Shown here piece by piece: positions 6,485 through 15,548 of a stretch of DNA of 15,867 bases. Under the pieces are notes generated by a model, which was not told the origin of the DNA, searched no databases, and saw nothing but the letters and a program-made list of their open reading frames with translations. Location: the NCBI GenBank assembly GCA_043758105.1, contig JAYVOF010000058.1, forward strand, positions 1 to 15,867, given 5' to 3'. Source of the DNA: JANPPS01 sp043758105 (lineage in GTDB: Bacteria > Pseudomonadota > Alphaproteobacteria > Acetobacterales > Acetobacteraceae). The first letter of the stretch is position 1, and the number at the start of each line of letters is the position of its first letter. Made by a program: the position numbers and the translations under genes.

Positions 6485-9400
6485 TCACCAATGTGTCCGA
6501 AGTGCTAAATAACGTAACATGTTGTCGAAAACCGGCCGGCTCCATCGCCGCACCGGCAAGCGCGCCAGCCACTCCAACGCCAGATAAATCACCGGCGTGG
6601 TATAAAGCGTGAGCATCTGCGACACGATCAGGCCGCCGCAAATGGCGATACCGAGCGGCCGGCGATATTCCGCACCGGTGCCGGACGCGAGCGCCAGCGG
6701 CAGCGCCCCCAGCAATGCCGCCAGCGTCGTCATGATGATGGGCCGGAACCGCTCGTGACACGCCTCGATGATCGCCTGACGCGGGCTCAGCGCCCGGTCC
6801 CGCTCCGCCTCCAGCGCGAAATCCACCAGCATGATGGCGTTCTTCTTCACGATGCCCATCAGCAGCACGATGCCGATCACGGACAGTACTCCGAACTCCC
6901 CGCCGGTCGCGATTATGGCCAGGAGCGCGCCGAGCCCGGCCGGTGGCAGGGTGCTGATGATCGTGATCGGGTGCAACAAGCTTTCGTACAACACGCCTAA
7001 TACGATGTAGATCGCGACCACCGCGGCCGCGATCAGCATCGGCTGGGTCGAGAGCGATTTCTGCAGGAATTTCGCATCCCCCGCGAACTCGGTCCGGACG
7101 CTGGCTGGCAGACGGAGGCTCAGCGCCTTCTCCGTCACTAAAGTGATCGCATCGCCGGAGCTGGTGCCGGGCTTGAGGTTGAAGCTGATGCTGGCCGACG
7201 GAAACTGACCTTGATGCCGCACCGCGAGCGGTGCCGTGCCACGGTCGAGCTTCACCACCGCGGTGATCGGCACCTGCGCCCCGCCGCGTCCGGGCACATT
7301 GAGCCGGTCGAGGAACCCGGGATCGGTCTGCAACACCGGCAGCGTCTCTAGCACCACCCGGTATTGGTTGCGCTGCGTGTAGATGATGGACACCTGGCGC
7401 TGTGCATATGCGTTGTTCAGCGCCGCATCGATGGCGTTGATGCTGATGCCGAGACGCGACGCCTCCTGCCGGTCGATCACGACGTTCGCCTGCGGACCCG
7501 GACGGTCCTGGTCCGAGCTCACATCCTCGATCCCGTCCACCCCACGGAGCGAATCCTCGAGCTTCAGCGTCCATTCCCGCAGCTCGTTGATGTCCTGATC
7601 CAACAGCACGAATTGGAAGCCGGAGCCGCCGGAGCGCCCACCGCCGCGGAGATCTTGCGCCGAGTAGAGGAAGGTCTGGATGCCGGCCATTTGGGTCAAT
7701 TTGGGGCGGAGCCGGGTCAGCACCTCCTCGCTGCTGAGACCGCGTTCTGCCAATGGCTTCAGGGACACGGTGATCTGCCCGCGGTTGATGCTGGACCAGC
7801 CGGAGGTGATGCCGATGGTGCTGCCGACGCTCTCGACCGCCGGGTCGGCCAGCAACACATCGACCACGCGCTTCTGCCGGGCGGCCATCCCGTCGAAGCT
7901 GATATCGGGGCTGGCGAGGGTATTACCCGTCAGCAGCCCGGTATCCTGGGTCGGCAGAAAACCCTTCGGCACCACGCCATACAGCTTCACGGTGAGAAAG
8001 ATGATGGCGATCGTGAGCCCGATCATGAGCCAGGAGAAGCGCAGCGCCCAGTCCAAACTCCGCGTATAGCCGCTCTGCACCCACAGGAACGCCCGGTCGA
8101 TTGCGCGGTCCACCCGGCCCCACGCGCCGCCGGGCGGGCGGACATCGCGCATGAACCGGCCGCACATCATGGGGGTCAGCGTCAACGATACCACGGCCGA
8201 GATGGCGATCGCGACGGTCAGCACCACGGCGAATTCGTGGAATAATTTGCCCAGCAGGCCACCCATGAACAGGATAGGGATGAACACCGCCACCAGCGAA
8301 ACGCTGATGGAGATGACGGTAAAACCGATTTGCTTCGACCCGGCCAGCGCGGCCTGAAACGGCGAGAGTCCCCGTTCCTGGTGGCGGGCGATGTTCTCGA
8401 TCATCACGATCGCATCGTCCACCACGAAGCCCACCGAGATGGTGAGCGCCATCAGCGAGAAATTGTTGAGGCTGAACCCGCACAGATACATGGCGCCCAG
8501 CGTGCCTGCGATGCTGAGCGGCACGGTCACCGCAGCCGCCAGCGTCGGCACCAAACGCCGCATGAACAGCGCCACCACCATCAGCACGAGGGCCACCGAA
8601 ATCAGCAGCGTGATCTCGACATCGTCGATGCTGGCCCGGATGGTGGCGGTGCGGTCCGAGATGGTGGTGACTTTGATATCGGGCGGGATCCAGGCCAGCA
8701 GCTGCGGCAATTGCGCCCGCACCCGGTCCACCGTTTCGATGACGTTGGCGCCGGCGGTCTTGGTCAGCGTCAGCAAGATGGCTGGCTGCGTGCCCTCCCA
8801 GGCCGCGAGCTTGGTGTTGGCCACGCTGTTCAGCACCTCCGCCACGTCCCCCAGCCGGACAGTGGCAGTACCAGAGACTTTCAGCACGAGCTTGGCGTAG
8901 TCCGCGGCCTCGGTAATTTGGTTATTCAGCTCGAGCGTCTCCGCCCGGTCCGGCCCCTCGAACCCGCCGATCGGCCCGTCCACGTTGGCGTTGCGGATGG
9001 CGGTATAGACGTCCTGACTGCTGAGCCCGGCGGCGCGTAACGCGGCGGGATTGAGCCTGACGCGCACCGCGGGCTTCTCGGCGCCATTCACCTGAACCTG
9101 GCTCACGCCCTCGATCTGGCTCAGCCGCTGGCCGAGGATCGTGTCGGCGGCGTCATACACCTCCGCCGTGCTCATGGTGTCGCTGGTGAGTGCCAGCGTC
9201 AGGATCGGGGCCTCGGCTGGGTTGAATTTGCGGTAATAGGGCCGGGTGGGGAGGTCGGAGGGCAGGTCGGAATAGGCGGCGTTGATGGCCGCTTGCACGT
9301 CATGCGCGGCGCCCTCGATCGGACGGTCGATTTCGAATTGGATGACGATGGACGTGCTGCCGGCGCTGCTGGTGCTGGTGATCTCGGTGACGCCGGGTAT

Positions 9401-9619
9401 TTCACCGAGGCGGCGCTCCAGGGGAGCGGCGATGCTGGCGGCCATGGTCTCGGGGTCGGCGCCGGGGCGGGCGGCGAAGACGACGATGGTGGGGATGTCC
9501 ACGCTCGGCAACGGCGCCACCGGCAGGTAACGCACGGCGGCCAGTCCGCAGAGCAGGATGCCGATGGCCAGGAGGAAGGTGGCCACCGGGCGGTGAATGA
9601 ACGGGGCGGAGACCTTCAT
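6485..9619 (-). CDS. RND efflux pump permease, MdtC-like
   Basis: An inner-membrane proton-driven exporter of 1044 residues, the normal RND size. It opens with KVSAPFIHRPVATFLLAIGILLCG (TM1), then LPVAPLPSVDIPTI. The proton-relay aspartates are D401 and D402 in GFVVDDAIVMIENIARH (TM4), and the partner lysine lies in LLMGIVKKNAIMLVDFALE (K925/K926, TM10). The segment CGFSLNNFSLMALTISVGFVVDDAIVMIENIARH resembles E. coli MdtC more than MdtB or AcrB. It therefore probably assembles with the MdtB-like product encoded just upstream as a mixed trimer. The pump is of drug/bile-salt (HAE) style rather than the CzcA/CusA metal type. The ATG at 9619 directly follows an inverted repeat element. A GAGAG at 9623-9627 is only 3 bases away and overlaps the element's edge. 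The substrate is unknown. Confidence 0.93.
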   Translation of the reverse strand: MKVSAPFIHRPVATFLLAIGILLCGLAAVRYLPVAPLPSVDIPTIVVFAARPGADPETMAASIAAPLERRLGEIPGVTEITSTSSAGSTSIVIQFEIDRPIEGAAHDVQAAINAAYSDLPSDLPTRPYYRKFNPAEAPILTLALTSDTMSTAEVYDAADTILGQRLSQIEGVSQVQVNGAEKPAVRVRLNPAALRAAGLSSQDVYTAIRNANVDGPIGGFEGPDRAETLELNNQITEAADYAKLVLKVSGTATVRLGDVAEVLNSVANTKLAAWEGTQPAILLTLTKTAGANVIETVDRVRAQLPQLLAWIPPDIKVTTISDRTATIRASIDDVEITLLISVALVLMVVALFMRRLVPTLAAAVTVPLSIAGTLGAMYLCGFSLNNFSLMALTISVGFVVDDAIVMIENIARHQERGLSPFQAALAGSKQIGFTVISISVSLVAVFIPILFMGGLLGKLFHEFAVVLTVAIAISAVVSLTLTPMMCGRFMRDVRPPGGAWGRVDRAIDRAFLWVQSGYTRSLDWALRFSWLMIGLTIAIIFLTVKLYGVVPKGFLPTQDTGLLTGNTLASPDISFDGMAARQKRVVDVLLADPAVESVGSTIGITSGWSSINRGQITVSLKPLAERGLSSEEVLTRLRPKLTQMAGIQTFLYSAQDLRGGGRSGGSGFQFVLLDQDINELREWTLKLEDSLRGVDGIEDVSSDQDRPGPQANVVIDRQEASRLGISINAIDAALNNAYAQRQVSIIYTQRNQYRVVLETLPVLQTDPGFLDRLNVPGRGGAQVPITAVVKLDRGTAPLAVRHQGQFPSASISFNLKPGTSSGDAITLVTEKALSLRLPASVRTEFAGDAKFLQKSLSTQPMLIAAAVVAIYIVLGVLYESLLHPITIISTLPPAGLGALLAIIATGGEFGVLSVIGIVLLMGIVKKNAIMLVDFALEAERDRALSPRQAIIEACHERFRPIIMTTLAALLGALPLALASGTGAEYRRPLGIAICGGLIVSQMLTLYTTPVIYLALEWLARLPVRRWSRPVFDNMLRYLALRTHW

Positions 9620-9626
9620 TTACTCT

Positions 9627-9716
9627 CGTCATAGCGAGCCGCTTGGCGACGCGATCCAGGGGCCACAGGAGCGCGTGTCGCCCCAGGATTGCTTCGCCAA
9701 GCGGCTCGCAATGACG
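9627..9716. repeat. Long inverted repeat element between the two pump genes
   Basis: Arms 9627-9660 and 9683-9716 are 34 bases each with about five mismatches, and the loop is 22 bases. Read inward, each arm starts CGTCAT(A/T)GCGAGCCGCTT and ends near ATCC(A/T)GG. This matches a widely scattered bacterial intergenic palindrome of the CGTCATTGCGAGC...CAATCCAGG type, recalled from general knowledge and not searched. The element fills most of the 106-bp gap and would fold into a strong hairpin in the operon mRNA just before the MdtC-like start. Confidence 0.85.
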
Positions 9717-9725
9717 GGAAGGAAC

Positions 9726-12700
9726 TCACTCCGCCACCGCCGGCAGGGCGGCACCGCCGAAGCGGAGGCGGGTGCGTTCGAACGCCAGGTAGATCACCGG
9801 TGTGGTGTAGAGCGTTAGCACCTGGCTCAACAGCAATCCGCCCACGATGGTGAGGCCGAGCGGGTAGCGTAGCTCGGACCCGGTGCCGCCCTCCAGCACC
9901 AGCGGCAGCGCGCCGAGCAACGCCGCGGCGGTCGTCATCATGATGGGGCGAAAGCGCAGCAAAGACGCTTCTTCGATCGCGGCCTCCGGACTGAGACCGC
10001 GTAGGCGTTCTCCCTCCAGGGCAAAGTCGATCATCATGATGGCGTTCTTCTTCACGATGCCCATCAGCAGCACGATCCCCACCAGCGCGATCAGCGACAA
10101 ATCCTGCCCGGCCAGCACGAGCGCCAGCAAGGCTCCGATGCCGGCAGACGGCAGCGTGCTCAAAATCGTGACCGGATGGATCGTGCTCTCGTACAACACA
10201 CCCAACGTAATATAGATGACCACGACCGCCGCCAGGATCAGCCAGGGCTCGGACGCGAGGCTCGCCTGGAACTCCGCCGCGTCCCCGGAATAGCTGCCGA
10301 CGATGGTGCGCGGCAGGCCCATCTCCCGCTCCGCCTGCGCCACCGCGACGACCGCGTGGCTGAGAGACGAGCCCGGTGCCAGGTTGAAGCTGATGGTCGT
10401 GCTCGGGAACTGACTCTGATGCGTGACCGCAAGCGGCGCCGTGCCCTGAGTGATTTGCGCCACCGCCGACAGCGGCACCTGCGCACCCCCCGTGCCCGGC
10501 AAACGCAGCCGGTCCAAGCTATGCGGATCCTCGCGCCAGGCCGGGTTCGCCTCCAGGATCACGCGGTATTGGTTCGATTGGCTGAAGATGGTGCTGATCT
10601 GCCGCTGGCCGAACGCGTCATACAAGATGTCCTGCACCGCCTGCATGCTGACGCCGAGCCGCATCGCCGCGTCCCGATCGACGGCGACCCGGGTGGAAAA
10701 CCCATCCGTTTGCTGGTCGGAGGCCACGTCCTGCAGATCGGTCATGCCGCGCAGCCGCTCGACCAACCGGGGTGCCCAGCTGGCCAGCTCCTGCGCGTCG
10801 GTGTCCAGCAGCGTGTATTGGTATTGGGTCCGGCTGATGCGGGTGCCGATCTGGATGTCCTGCACCGGCTGCATATAGACGGACATGCCCGGCACCCCCG
10901 CCATGGCGGTTTGCAGCCGGGCGATCACCGCGGCCGCGCCATCCCGCTGGCCGCGCGGTTTTAGCGCGATGGTGATCCGGCCCGTGTTGGGGGTGGCGTT
11001 GATGGTGCCGGCACCCACGAAACTCACGACGCCGGTGACCGCCGGGTCCTGTTGCGCGATCTCCGCCAGTTGGGTCTGCAGGCGGGACATGCGCGGGATG
11101 GAGGCCGACTGCGCCGCCTCCGTCACCGCGACGATCACACCGGTATCCTGCTGCGGCAAGAAGCCCTTGGGGATTAGGATGTAGAACAGGATGGTGCCGG
11201 CCAGCGTGCCGAGGGCCACCAGCAGCACCAGCCCCTGGGCCCGCAGCGCGACTTTCAGCGTCCGGGCATAGAACAGCGTGAGCCGCTCGAAGCCGGTTTC
11301 GAACCAGCGCGTAAGCCGGCTGGGCCCGGTGCGGGGCCGCAGCAGCCGCCCGCACATCATGGGCGTGAGGGTGAGGGAGATGATCGCCGACACGATGACC
11401 GACGTGCTGAGCACGACCGCGAACTCGTTGAACAGCCGTCCGACCACGCCAGTCATGAACAGCAGCGGGATGAACACGGCCACGAGGCTTACGGTCAACG
11501 ACACGATGGTGAAACCGATTTGCTTGGCACCGAGATACGCGGCCTGGAGCGGGGTGTGGCCCTGCTCGATATACCGGACCACGTTCTCGATCATGACGAT
11601 GGCGTCATCGACCACGAAGCCGGTGGCGACGGTGAGCGCCATGAGGCTCAAATTGTCCAACGAATAGCCGCACAGCGCCATGATGCCGAACGTGCCGATC
11701 AACGATAGCGGCAGCGCCACGGCAGGAATGATGGTGGCGCGCGCCGACCCCAGGAACAGGAAGATCACGAACACCACGAGCCCGATCGACAGCGCCAGTG
11801 TGCCCTGCACGTCATTGACGGAGGCGCGGATGGTTTCCGTCCGGTCCACCACCACCTGCATCGTGACCGCAGCCGGCAGCGCGGTTTGCAGCTGCGGCAG
11901 CGCCTCCCGGACGGCGGCCACGGCGGCGACGATGTTGGCACCGGGCTGGCGCTGGATGTCCAACACGACGGCCGGCGTGCCATTATACCAGGCCGCCACC
12001 CGGTCATTCTCCACGCCGGCGATGACGGAGCCGACATTCTCGAGCCGCACCGGCGCCCCGTTCTTATAGGCGATCACCAGGCTCTTATACGCGTCCGGCG
12101 TGACCAGTTGGTCGTTGGCGTCGAGCGCGAAGGCCTGGCGCGGCCCGTCGAATCCACCCTTGGCCCCGTTCACGTTGGCGGCGGCGATGGCGGTGCGCAC
12201 GTCCTCCAATGACAACCCATACGCCGCCACCCGCGCCGGATCGACCCGGACGCGCACCGCCGGACGGAGGCCGCCCTGGACGGTCACCTTACCCACGCCC
12301 TCGATCTGGCTGAGCTTCGGCTGCAGCAGCGTGTCCGCCACGTCACTGATGCGGTCGATGGTGACGCTGTCGGACGTGAGCGCCAGGGTGAGGATGGGCG
12401 CGTCGGCCGGGTTCACCTTGGCGTAGATGGGCGGATACGGCAGCGTGAGCGGCAGGGTGCCGGACGCCGCGTTGATCGCCGCCTGCACGTCCTGCGCGGC
12501 GCTGTCCAACGGCCGGTTCAGGTTGAATTGCAGCGTGATCTGACTGGTGCCCTCCGACGACGTGCTGGTCATGGAGGACAAGCCGGTGATCTGGCCGAAT
12601 TGGCGTTCGAGGGACGCGGTGATGAGCGTGGCGACCGTATCGGGCCCGGCACCGGGCAACTGCGTTGTGACCTGGATGGTTGGGAAATCCACGCTCGGCA

Positions 12701-12809
12701 GCGCTGAGACCGGGAGGGCCTTGTAGCCCAAGATCCCCACCAACAAGACGGCCACCGCCAGCAACCAGGTGGCGACCGGGCGGGCGATGAAGGGGGCTGA
12801 GATGTTCAA
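9726..12809 (-). CDS. RND efflux pump permease, MdtB-like
   Basis: A 1027-residue proton-driven inner-membrane exporter. From the TTG at 12807-12809 it reads NISAPFIARPVATWLL (TM1), then ALPVSALPSVDFPTI, which aligns without a gap to the start of its neighbour. The same ungapped register holds through D401/D402 of GFVVDDAIVMIENVVRY in TM4. The TM10 lysines are K920/K921 in GIVKKNAIMMIDFALE. The segment VVRYIEQGHTPLQAAYLGAKQIGFTIVSLTVSLVAVFIPLLFMTGVVGRLF resembles E. coli MdtB. The frame stays open upstream to 13043, but that part reads through REP palindromes and the adaptor gene. The family N-terminus and the purine-rich AGGGAAG at 12814-12820 support the TTG start. It probably forms the MdtB part of an MdtB2C-type trimer. 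A tandem duplication of an ancestral pump gene explains the pair. Confidence 0.92.
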   Translation of the reverse strand: MNISAPFIARPVATWLLAVAVLLVGILGYKALPVSALPSVDFPTIQVTTQLPGAGPDTVATLITASLERQFGQITGLSSMTSTSSEGTSQITLQFNLNRPLDSAAQDVQAAINAASGTLPLTLPYPPIYAKVNPADAPILTLALTSDSVTIDRISDVADTLLQPKLSQIEGVGKVTVQGGLRPAVRVRVDPARVAAYGLSLEDVRTAIAAANVNGAKGGFDGPRQAFALDANDQLVTPDAYKSLVIAYKNGAPVRLENVGSVIAGVENDRVAAWYNGTPAVVLDIQRQPGANIVAAVAAVREALPQLQTALPAAVTMQVVVDRTETIRASVNDVQGTLALSIGLVVFVIFLFLGSARATIIPAVALPLSLIGTFGIMALCGYSLDNLSLMALTVATGFVVDDAIVMIENVVRYIEQGHTPLQAAYLGAKQIGFTIVSLTVSLVAVFIPLLFMTGVVGRLFNEFAVVLSTSVIVSAIISLTLTPMMCGRLLRPRTGPSRLTRWFETGFERLTLFYARTLKVALRAQGLVLLVALGTLAGTILFYILIPKGFLPQQDTGVIVAVTEAAQSASIPRMSRLQTQLAEIAQQDPAVTGVVSFVGAGTINATPNTGRITIALKPRGQRDGAAAVIARLQTAMAGVPGMSVYMQPVQDIQIGTRISRTQYQYTLLDTDAQELASWAPRLVERLRGMTDLQDVASDQQTDGFSTRVAVDRDAAMRLGVSMQAVQDILYDAFGQRQISTIFSQSNQYRVILEANPAWREDPHSLDRLRLPGTGGAQVPLSAVAQITQGTAPLAVTHQSQFPSTTISFNLAPGSSLSHAVVAVAQAEREMGLPRTIVGSYSGDAAEFQASLASEPWLILAAVVVIYITLGVLYESTIHPVTILSTLPSAGIGALLALVLAGQDLSLIALVGIVLLMGIVKKNAIMMIDFALEGERLRGLSPEAAIEEASLLRFRPIMMTTAAALLGALPLVLEGGTGSELRYPLGLTIVGGLLLSQVLTLYTTPVIYLAFERTRLRFGGAALPAVAE

Positions 12810-12821
12810 TGGTCTTCCCTT

Positions 12822-12934
12822 CCCCCTCTCCCGCTTGCGGGAGAGGGCCGGGGTGAGGGTAGGGTCACATGCACGATGGTCATCGCGCGCTGCCCCACCC
12901 TCACCCCAGCTCTCTCCCGCCAGCGGGAGAGGGA
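12822..12934. repeat. Inverted pair of REP-like palindromes (REPIN-like), copy B
   Basis: The left unit contains a perfect 11-bp stem, CCCTCTCCCGC (12824-12834) with GCGGGAGAGGG (12837-12847), followed by GGGGTGAGGGT. The right unit is inverted: ACCCTCACCCC (12897-12906), then CTCTCCCGC (12912-12920) pairing with GCGGGAGAG (12923-12931). The two halves can also pair with each other over a spacer of about 36 bases. The element fills the adaptor/MdtB-like gap and ends next to the purine-rich ribosome site of the MdtB-like gene. It is a better-preserved version of the pair at 6032-6172. Confidence 0.85.
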
Positions 12935-12945
12935 GCCGTGCTTGC

Positions 12946-14151
12946 TCACGACGTCCGGTTCCGCCGCGTGCCCGGCGCGCCGCGTTCTTTCGGGATCGCG
13001 TCCGGGGCGTTGCCATCTGGGCCGGCGATCGCGACCTTGGCACCGTCCGTCAGGCGTTGGGCGCCGTCCACCACCACCTGTTCGCCGGGCTTCAGGCCGT
13101 CGGTGACCACGCTGGTTTGGTCGTCCTCTTGGCCCACCTTGATCTGCCGCCGCTGCGCTGTCGTGTCCACAACCACGAATACGAACGCCCCCTGCGGCCC
13201 GCGCTGCACCGCCGCACTCGGCACCGTCACCACGCCGGGCAGCGTTTGAACCAGCATGCGCACGTTCACGAAACCGCCGGGCCAGAGCAGCAGGGTGTCG
13301 TTCGGGAACGTCGCCTTCAGCTTGATCGTGCCGGTCGCGGGATCGACCTGGTTATCGAGCACCGCGAGCTTACCGCGCTCCAGCACGCCGCCACCCTGTT
13401 TCAAGGCCACCACAGCCGGCACGCCCGCGGCTTGCGCGGCGGCGACCGCTGGCAGGCTTTGCTGCGGCAGGGTGAACACGACCGAGATCGGTTTCAGCTG
13501 GGTGATCACCGTGATGGGCGCCACGTCACCGGTATGCACCTGATTGCCCGCATCCACCTGACGCAGGCCGGTGCGGCCGTCGATCGGGGCTGTTACATTC
13601 GTATAGCTCAATTGCGTCCGCGCCGTGTCGATCTGCGCCTGGTCGCCGCGCACCAGCGCCTCCACCTGCGTCACCGCCGCGCGGGCGGTATCGACCTGCT
13701 GTCCGCTGCTATACGCCGTCGCCGCGAGCTTGCCGTAGCGGGCGGCGTCCAGCCGGTTATTGGCGAGCGTCGCCTCGTCCTGTTGCTTCTTGGCGGACGC
13801 CGCATCGAGGCTGGCCTGATACGGACGCGGATCGATGCGGGCGAGCACGTCACCCTTCGCCACGTCCTGGCCCTCGCGGAATCGCACCTCTAGCAACGGG
13901 CCATCGATCTGCGCCCGGACCGAGACCTGATTGAACGCCTGCACGGTGCCGAGCCCGTCCAGATAGACCGGCACATCGCGGGTCTGGCTCATCGCCACCA
14001 GCACGGGCACCGGCGTCGCGTCCCCGCCACCGCGACGCCCGGTGCTCGCCGGGGCCGCCGCGGGGCGAAACGCCAGATAGCCGAGCCCGCCGAGCATCAG
14101 CAGCAACACGGCGATGATGACCGCGCTCCGGTTTAGCCCATACCGCCTCAT
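12946..14151 (-). CDS. RND efflux periplasmic adaptor (membrane fusion protein), MdtA-like
   Basis: This protein links the inner-membrane pump to the outer-membrane channel. From the ATG at 14151 it has 401 residues. There is an N-terminal membrane anchor (about 9-28, AVIIAVLLLMLGGLGYLAF) and no lipobox cysteine. The first lipoyl half is GTVQAFNQVSVRAQIDGPLLEVRFREGQDVAKGDVLARIDPRPY (68-111). An alpha-hairpin follows (about 112-182), then the second lipoyl half TNVTAPIDGRTGLRQVDAGNQVHTGD and beta-barrel and membrane-proximal domains to about 375. The tail after that is polar and variable. The chosen start makes a TGATG junction with the channel gene and has GGAAG about 8 bases upstream. An in-frame ATG at 14166 would add five residues. 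A 136-bp gap holding a REP pair separates it from the MdtB-like gene. Confidence 0.92.
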   Translation of the reverse strand: MRRYGLNRSAVIIAVLLLMLGGLGYLAFRPAAAPASTGRRGGGDATPVPVLVAMSQTRDVPVYLDGLGTVQAFNQVSVRAQIDGPLLEVRFREGQDVAKGDVLARIDPRPYQASLDAASAKKQQDEATLANNRLDAARYGKLAATAYSSGQQVDTARAAVTQVEALVRGDQAQIDTARTQLSYTNVTAPIDGRTGLRQVDAGNQVHTGDVAPITVITQLKPISVVFTLPQQSLPAVAAAQAAGVPAVVALKQGGGVLERGKLAVLDNQVDPATGTIKLKATFPNDTLLLWPGGFVNVRMLVQTLPGVVTVPSAAVQRGPQGAFVFVVVDTTAQRRQIKVGQEDDQTSVVTDGLKPGEQVVVDGAQRLTDGAKVAIAGPDGNAPDAIPKERGAPGTRRNRTS

Positions 14152-15548
14152 CACCCTGACTTCCATCCGCCACCCAGCGCCTTATACAAATTGACCAACG
14201 CTTGAAACCGGTTGAGCCGGATCTGCGTCAGCGCATCCAGATCATTATAGAGTGTAACCTGCGTGTTCAGTGACGTGATGATGTCGATCGTCCCGGCCTG
14301 CAGCTGCGCCTTGGCAATATCGGAGGAGCGTTGCGCCACCGCCACCGCCTGCCGCTCCAGCGCCTCCTGCTCGGTGGTGAACCGCAGCGCCGCCAGGGCC
14401 TGTTCCACATCGGTGAAGCTCTGCAGCACGGATTTACGGTAATCGGCCAGCAGCTCGTCATAGCGGCCGCGCGCCTGAGTGAGCTGACCGCGGCGGAGTC
14501 CGTTGTCGAAGATCGATTGGGTGAGCGCGCTGCTGAGTGAAGCCACCACGGTTCCGGGCCCGGTGATGGTGCTGAGCGCCAGGCTGCTGAGCCCGCCGGA
14601 CGCGGTGAGGGTGACGCTTGGGAAGAACGCGGCCCGGGCGGCGCGGATGTTGGCGTTCTGCGCCACCAGCTGCGCCTCCGCATTCGCCACGTCGGGACGC
14701 CGGGCCAGCAGCTCACTCGGCAACCCGGGCGCCACGGCCGGCAGCGGCAGGGGTTCGAGCGATCCGCCCGCGACCGCCACCCGCTCCGGCGGACGCCCGG
14801 TGAGGATCCCCAGCGCCAGCCGCTGCTGTTCGATCGTGTTGCGGTCCGCGGGGATCGCCGCCAGCTGCCCGGCGACCAGCGCCTCCTGCTGCGACACATC
14901 CAGCGCATTGGCGGTGCCGACCGACAGCCGGGCCCGGTAGGCGGCCAGGATTTGCTGCGCGTCCTTGAGGTTACGCATGGCCACGCGCAGCCGGTCTTGT
15001 GCGGCGACCATCTGGAAATAGGTCAGCGCCACGGACGTCACGATCGACAGCGCCACCGTCTCCTGATCGAACCGGGTCGCCACCGCCGAAGCCTGCGCCG
15101 CCTCCGCCAAGGCCCGGTTGCGGCCCCAGAAATCGAGGTCGTACGAGACATTCAAACCGAGCTGGTAGCTGCGGGTGTCCGAATAGCGTCCCCCGCCGGG
15201 CACACTGAAACCGCTGCGGTTGCGGGAATTCCCGGTGCGTTGATAGTCGAAATTGCCGGTGCCGTTCACCGCCGGCAGTAACGGCGCGCCGCTGATCCGC
15301 ACCTGCGCGTCCGCCTGCACCACGCGCGCGGCGGCGGCAGCCAGGTCATTGTTATAGCGCCGCGCATCGGCGATCAGCCCATCGAGTTCTGGCGAGCCAA
15401 ACCCGCGCCACCATTCGGCCGCGGGCCACGCCTCGGCCGCGGTGCCGAGGAAGGCGGGCGGGAGATCCTGCACTGGGCGCACATAGGCGGGGCCCAGGCT
15501 GCATCCGGCCACGACCGCGGCCAGCCCGGCCGTCCATGCGCGGTTCAT
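14151..15548 (-). CDS. Efflux outer-membrane channel, NodT/OprM-type lipoprotein
   Basis: A TolC-like trimeric duct component that carries exported compounds across the outer membrane. It has 465 residues, normal for the family. The signal peptide ends in VVAGCSLGPAY with the lipidation cysteine at C16, followed by the typical SLGPxYxRP start. PAEWWRGFGSPELDGLIADARRYNNDLAAAAARVVQADAQVR is the usual first helical repeat. ISGAPLLPAVNGTGNFDYQR leads to a beta strand, and a second repeat LARRPDVANAEAQLVAQNANIRAARAAFFPSVTLTASGG mirrors it. Both coiled helical bundles are therefore present, and the C-terminus GGGW is typical. Its ATG overlaps the upstream stop as ATGA, and its stop overlaps the adaptor start as TGATG, so the three upstream genes are probably translationally coupled. 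Confidence 0.93.
   Translation of the reverse strand: MNRAWTAGLAAVVAGCSLGPAYVRPVQDLPPAFLGTAAEAWPAAEWWRGFGSPELDGLIADARRYNNDLAAAAARVVQADAQVRISGAPLLPAVNGTGNFDYQRTGNSRNRSGFSVPGGGRYSDTRSYQLGLNVSYDLDFWGRNRALAEAAQASAVATRFDQETVALSIVTSVALTYFQMVAAQDRLRVAMRNLKDAQQILAAYRARLSVGTANALDVSQQEALVAGQLAAIPADRNTIEQQRLALGILTGRPPERVAVAGGSLEPLPLPAVAPGLPSELLARRPDVANAEAQLVAQNANIRAARAAFFPSVTLTASGGLSSLALSTITGPGTVVASLSSALTQSIFDNGLRRGQLTQARGRYDELLADYRKSVLQSFTDVEQALAALRFTTEQEALERQAVAVAQRSSDIAKAQLQAGTIDIITSLNTQVTLYNDLDALTQIRLNRFQALVNLYKALGGGWKSG

Noticed and set aside
6480..7574. 364-residue minus-strand frame inside the MdtC-like gene
   Set aside because: It is an out-of-frame shadow of the pump gene, rich in Gly/Arg/His/Ala, with no domain. 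The pump frame carries all RND motifs.
9597..9818. 73-residue plus-strand frame across the inverted repeat between the pump genes
   Set aside because: It reads through the palindrome and the antisense of the MdtB-like 3' end, and lacks any protein-like feature. The palindrome explains the sequence.
12810..13043. N-terminal extension of the MdtB-like pump by 78 residues
   Set aside because: The extension translates REP palindromes and part of the adaptor gene (EREKGRP-like, Arg/Gly/Pro-rich). The family N-terminus begins exactly at the TTG at 12809.
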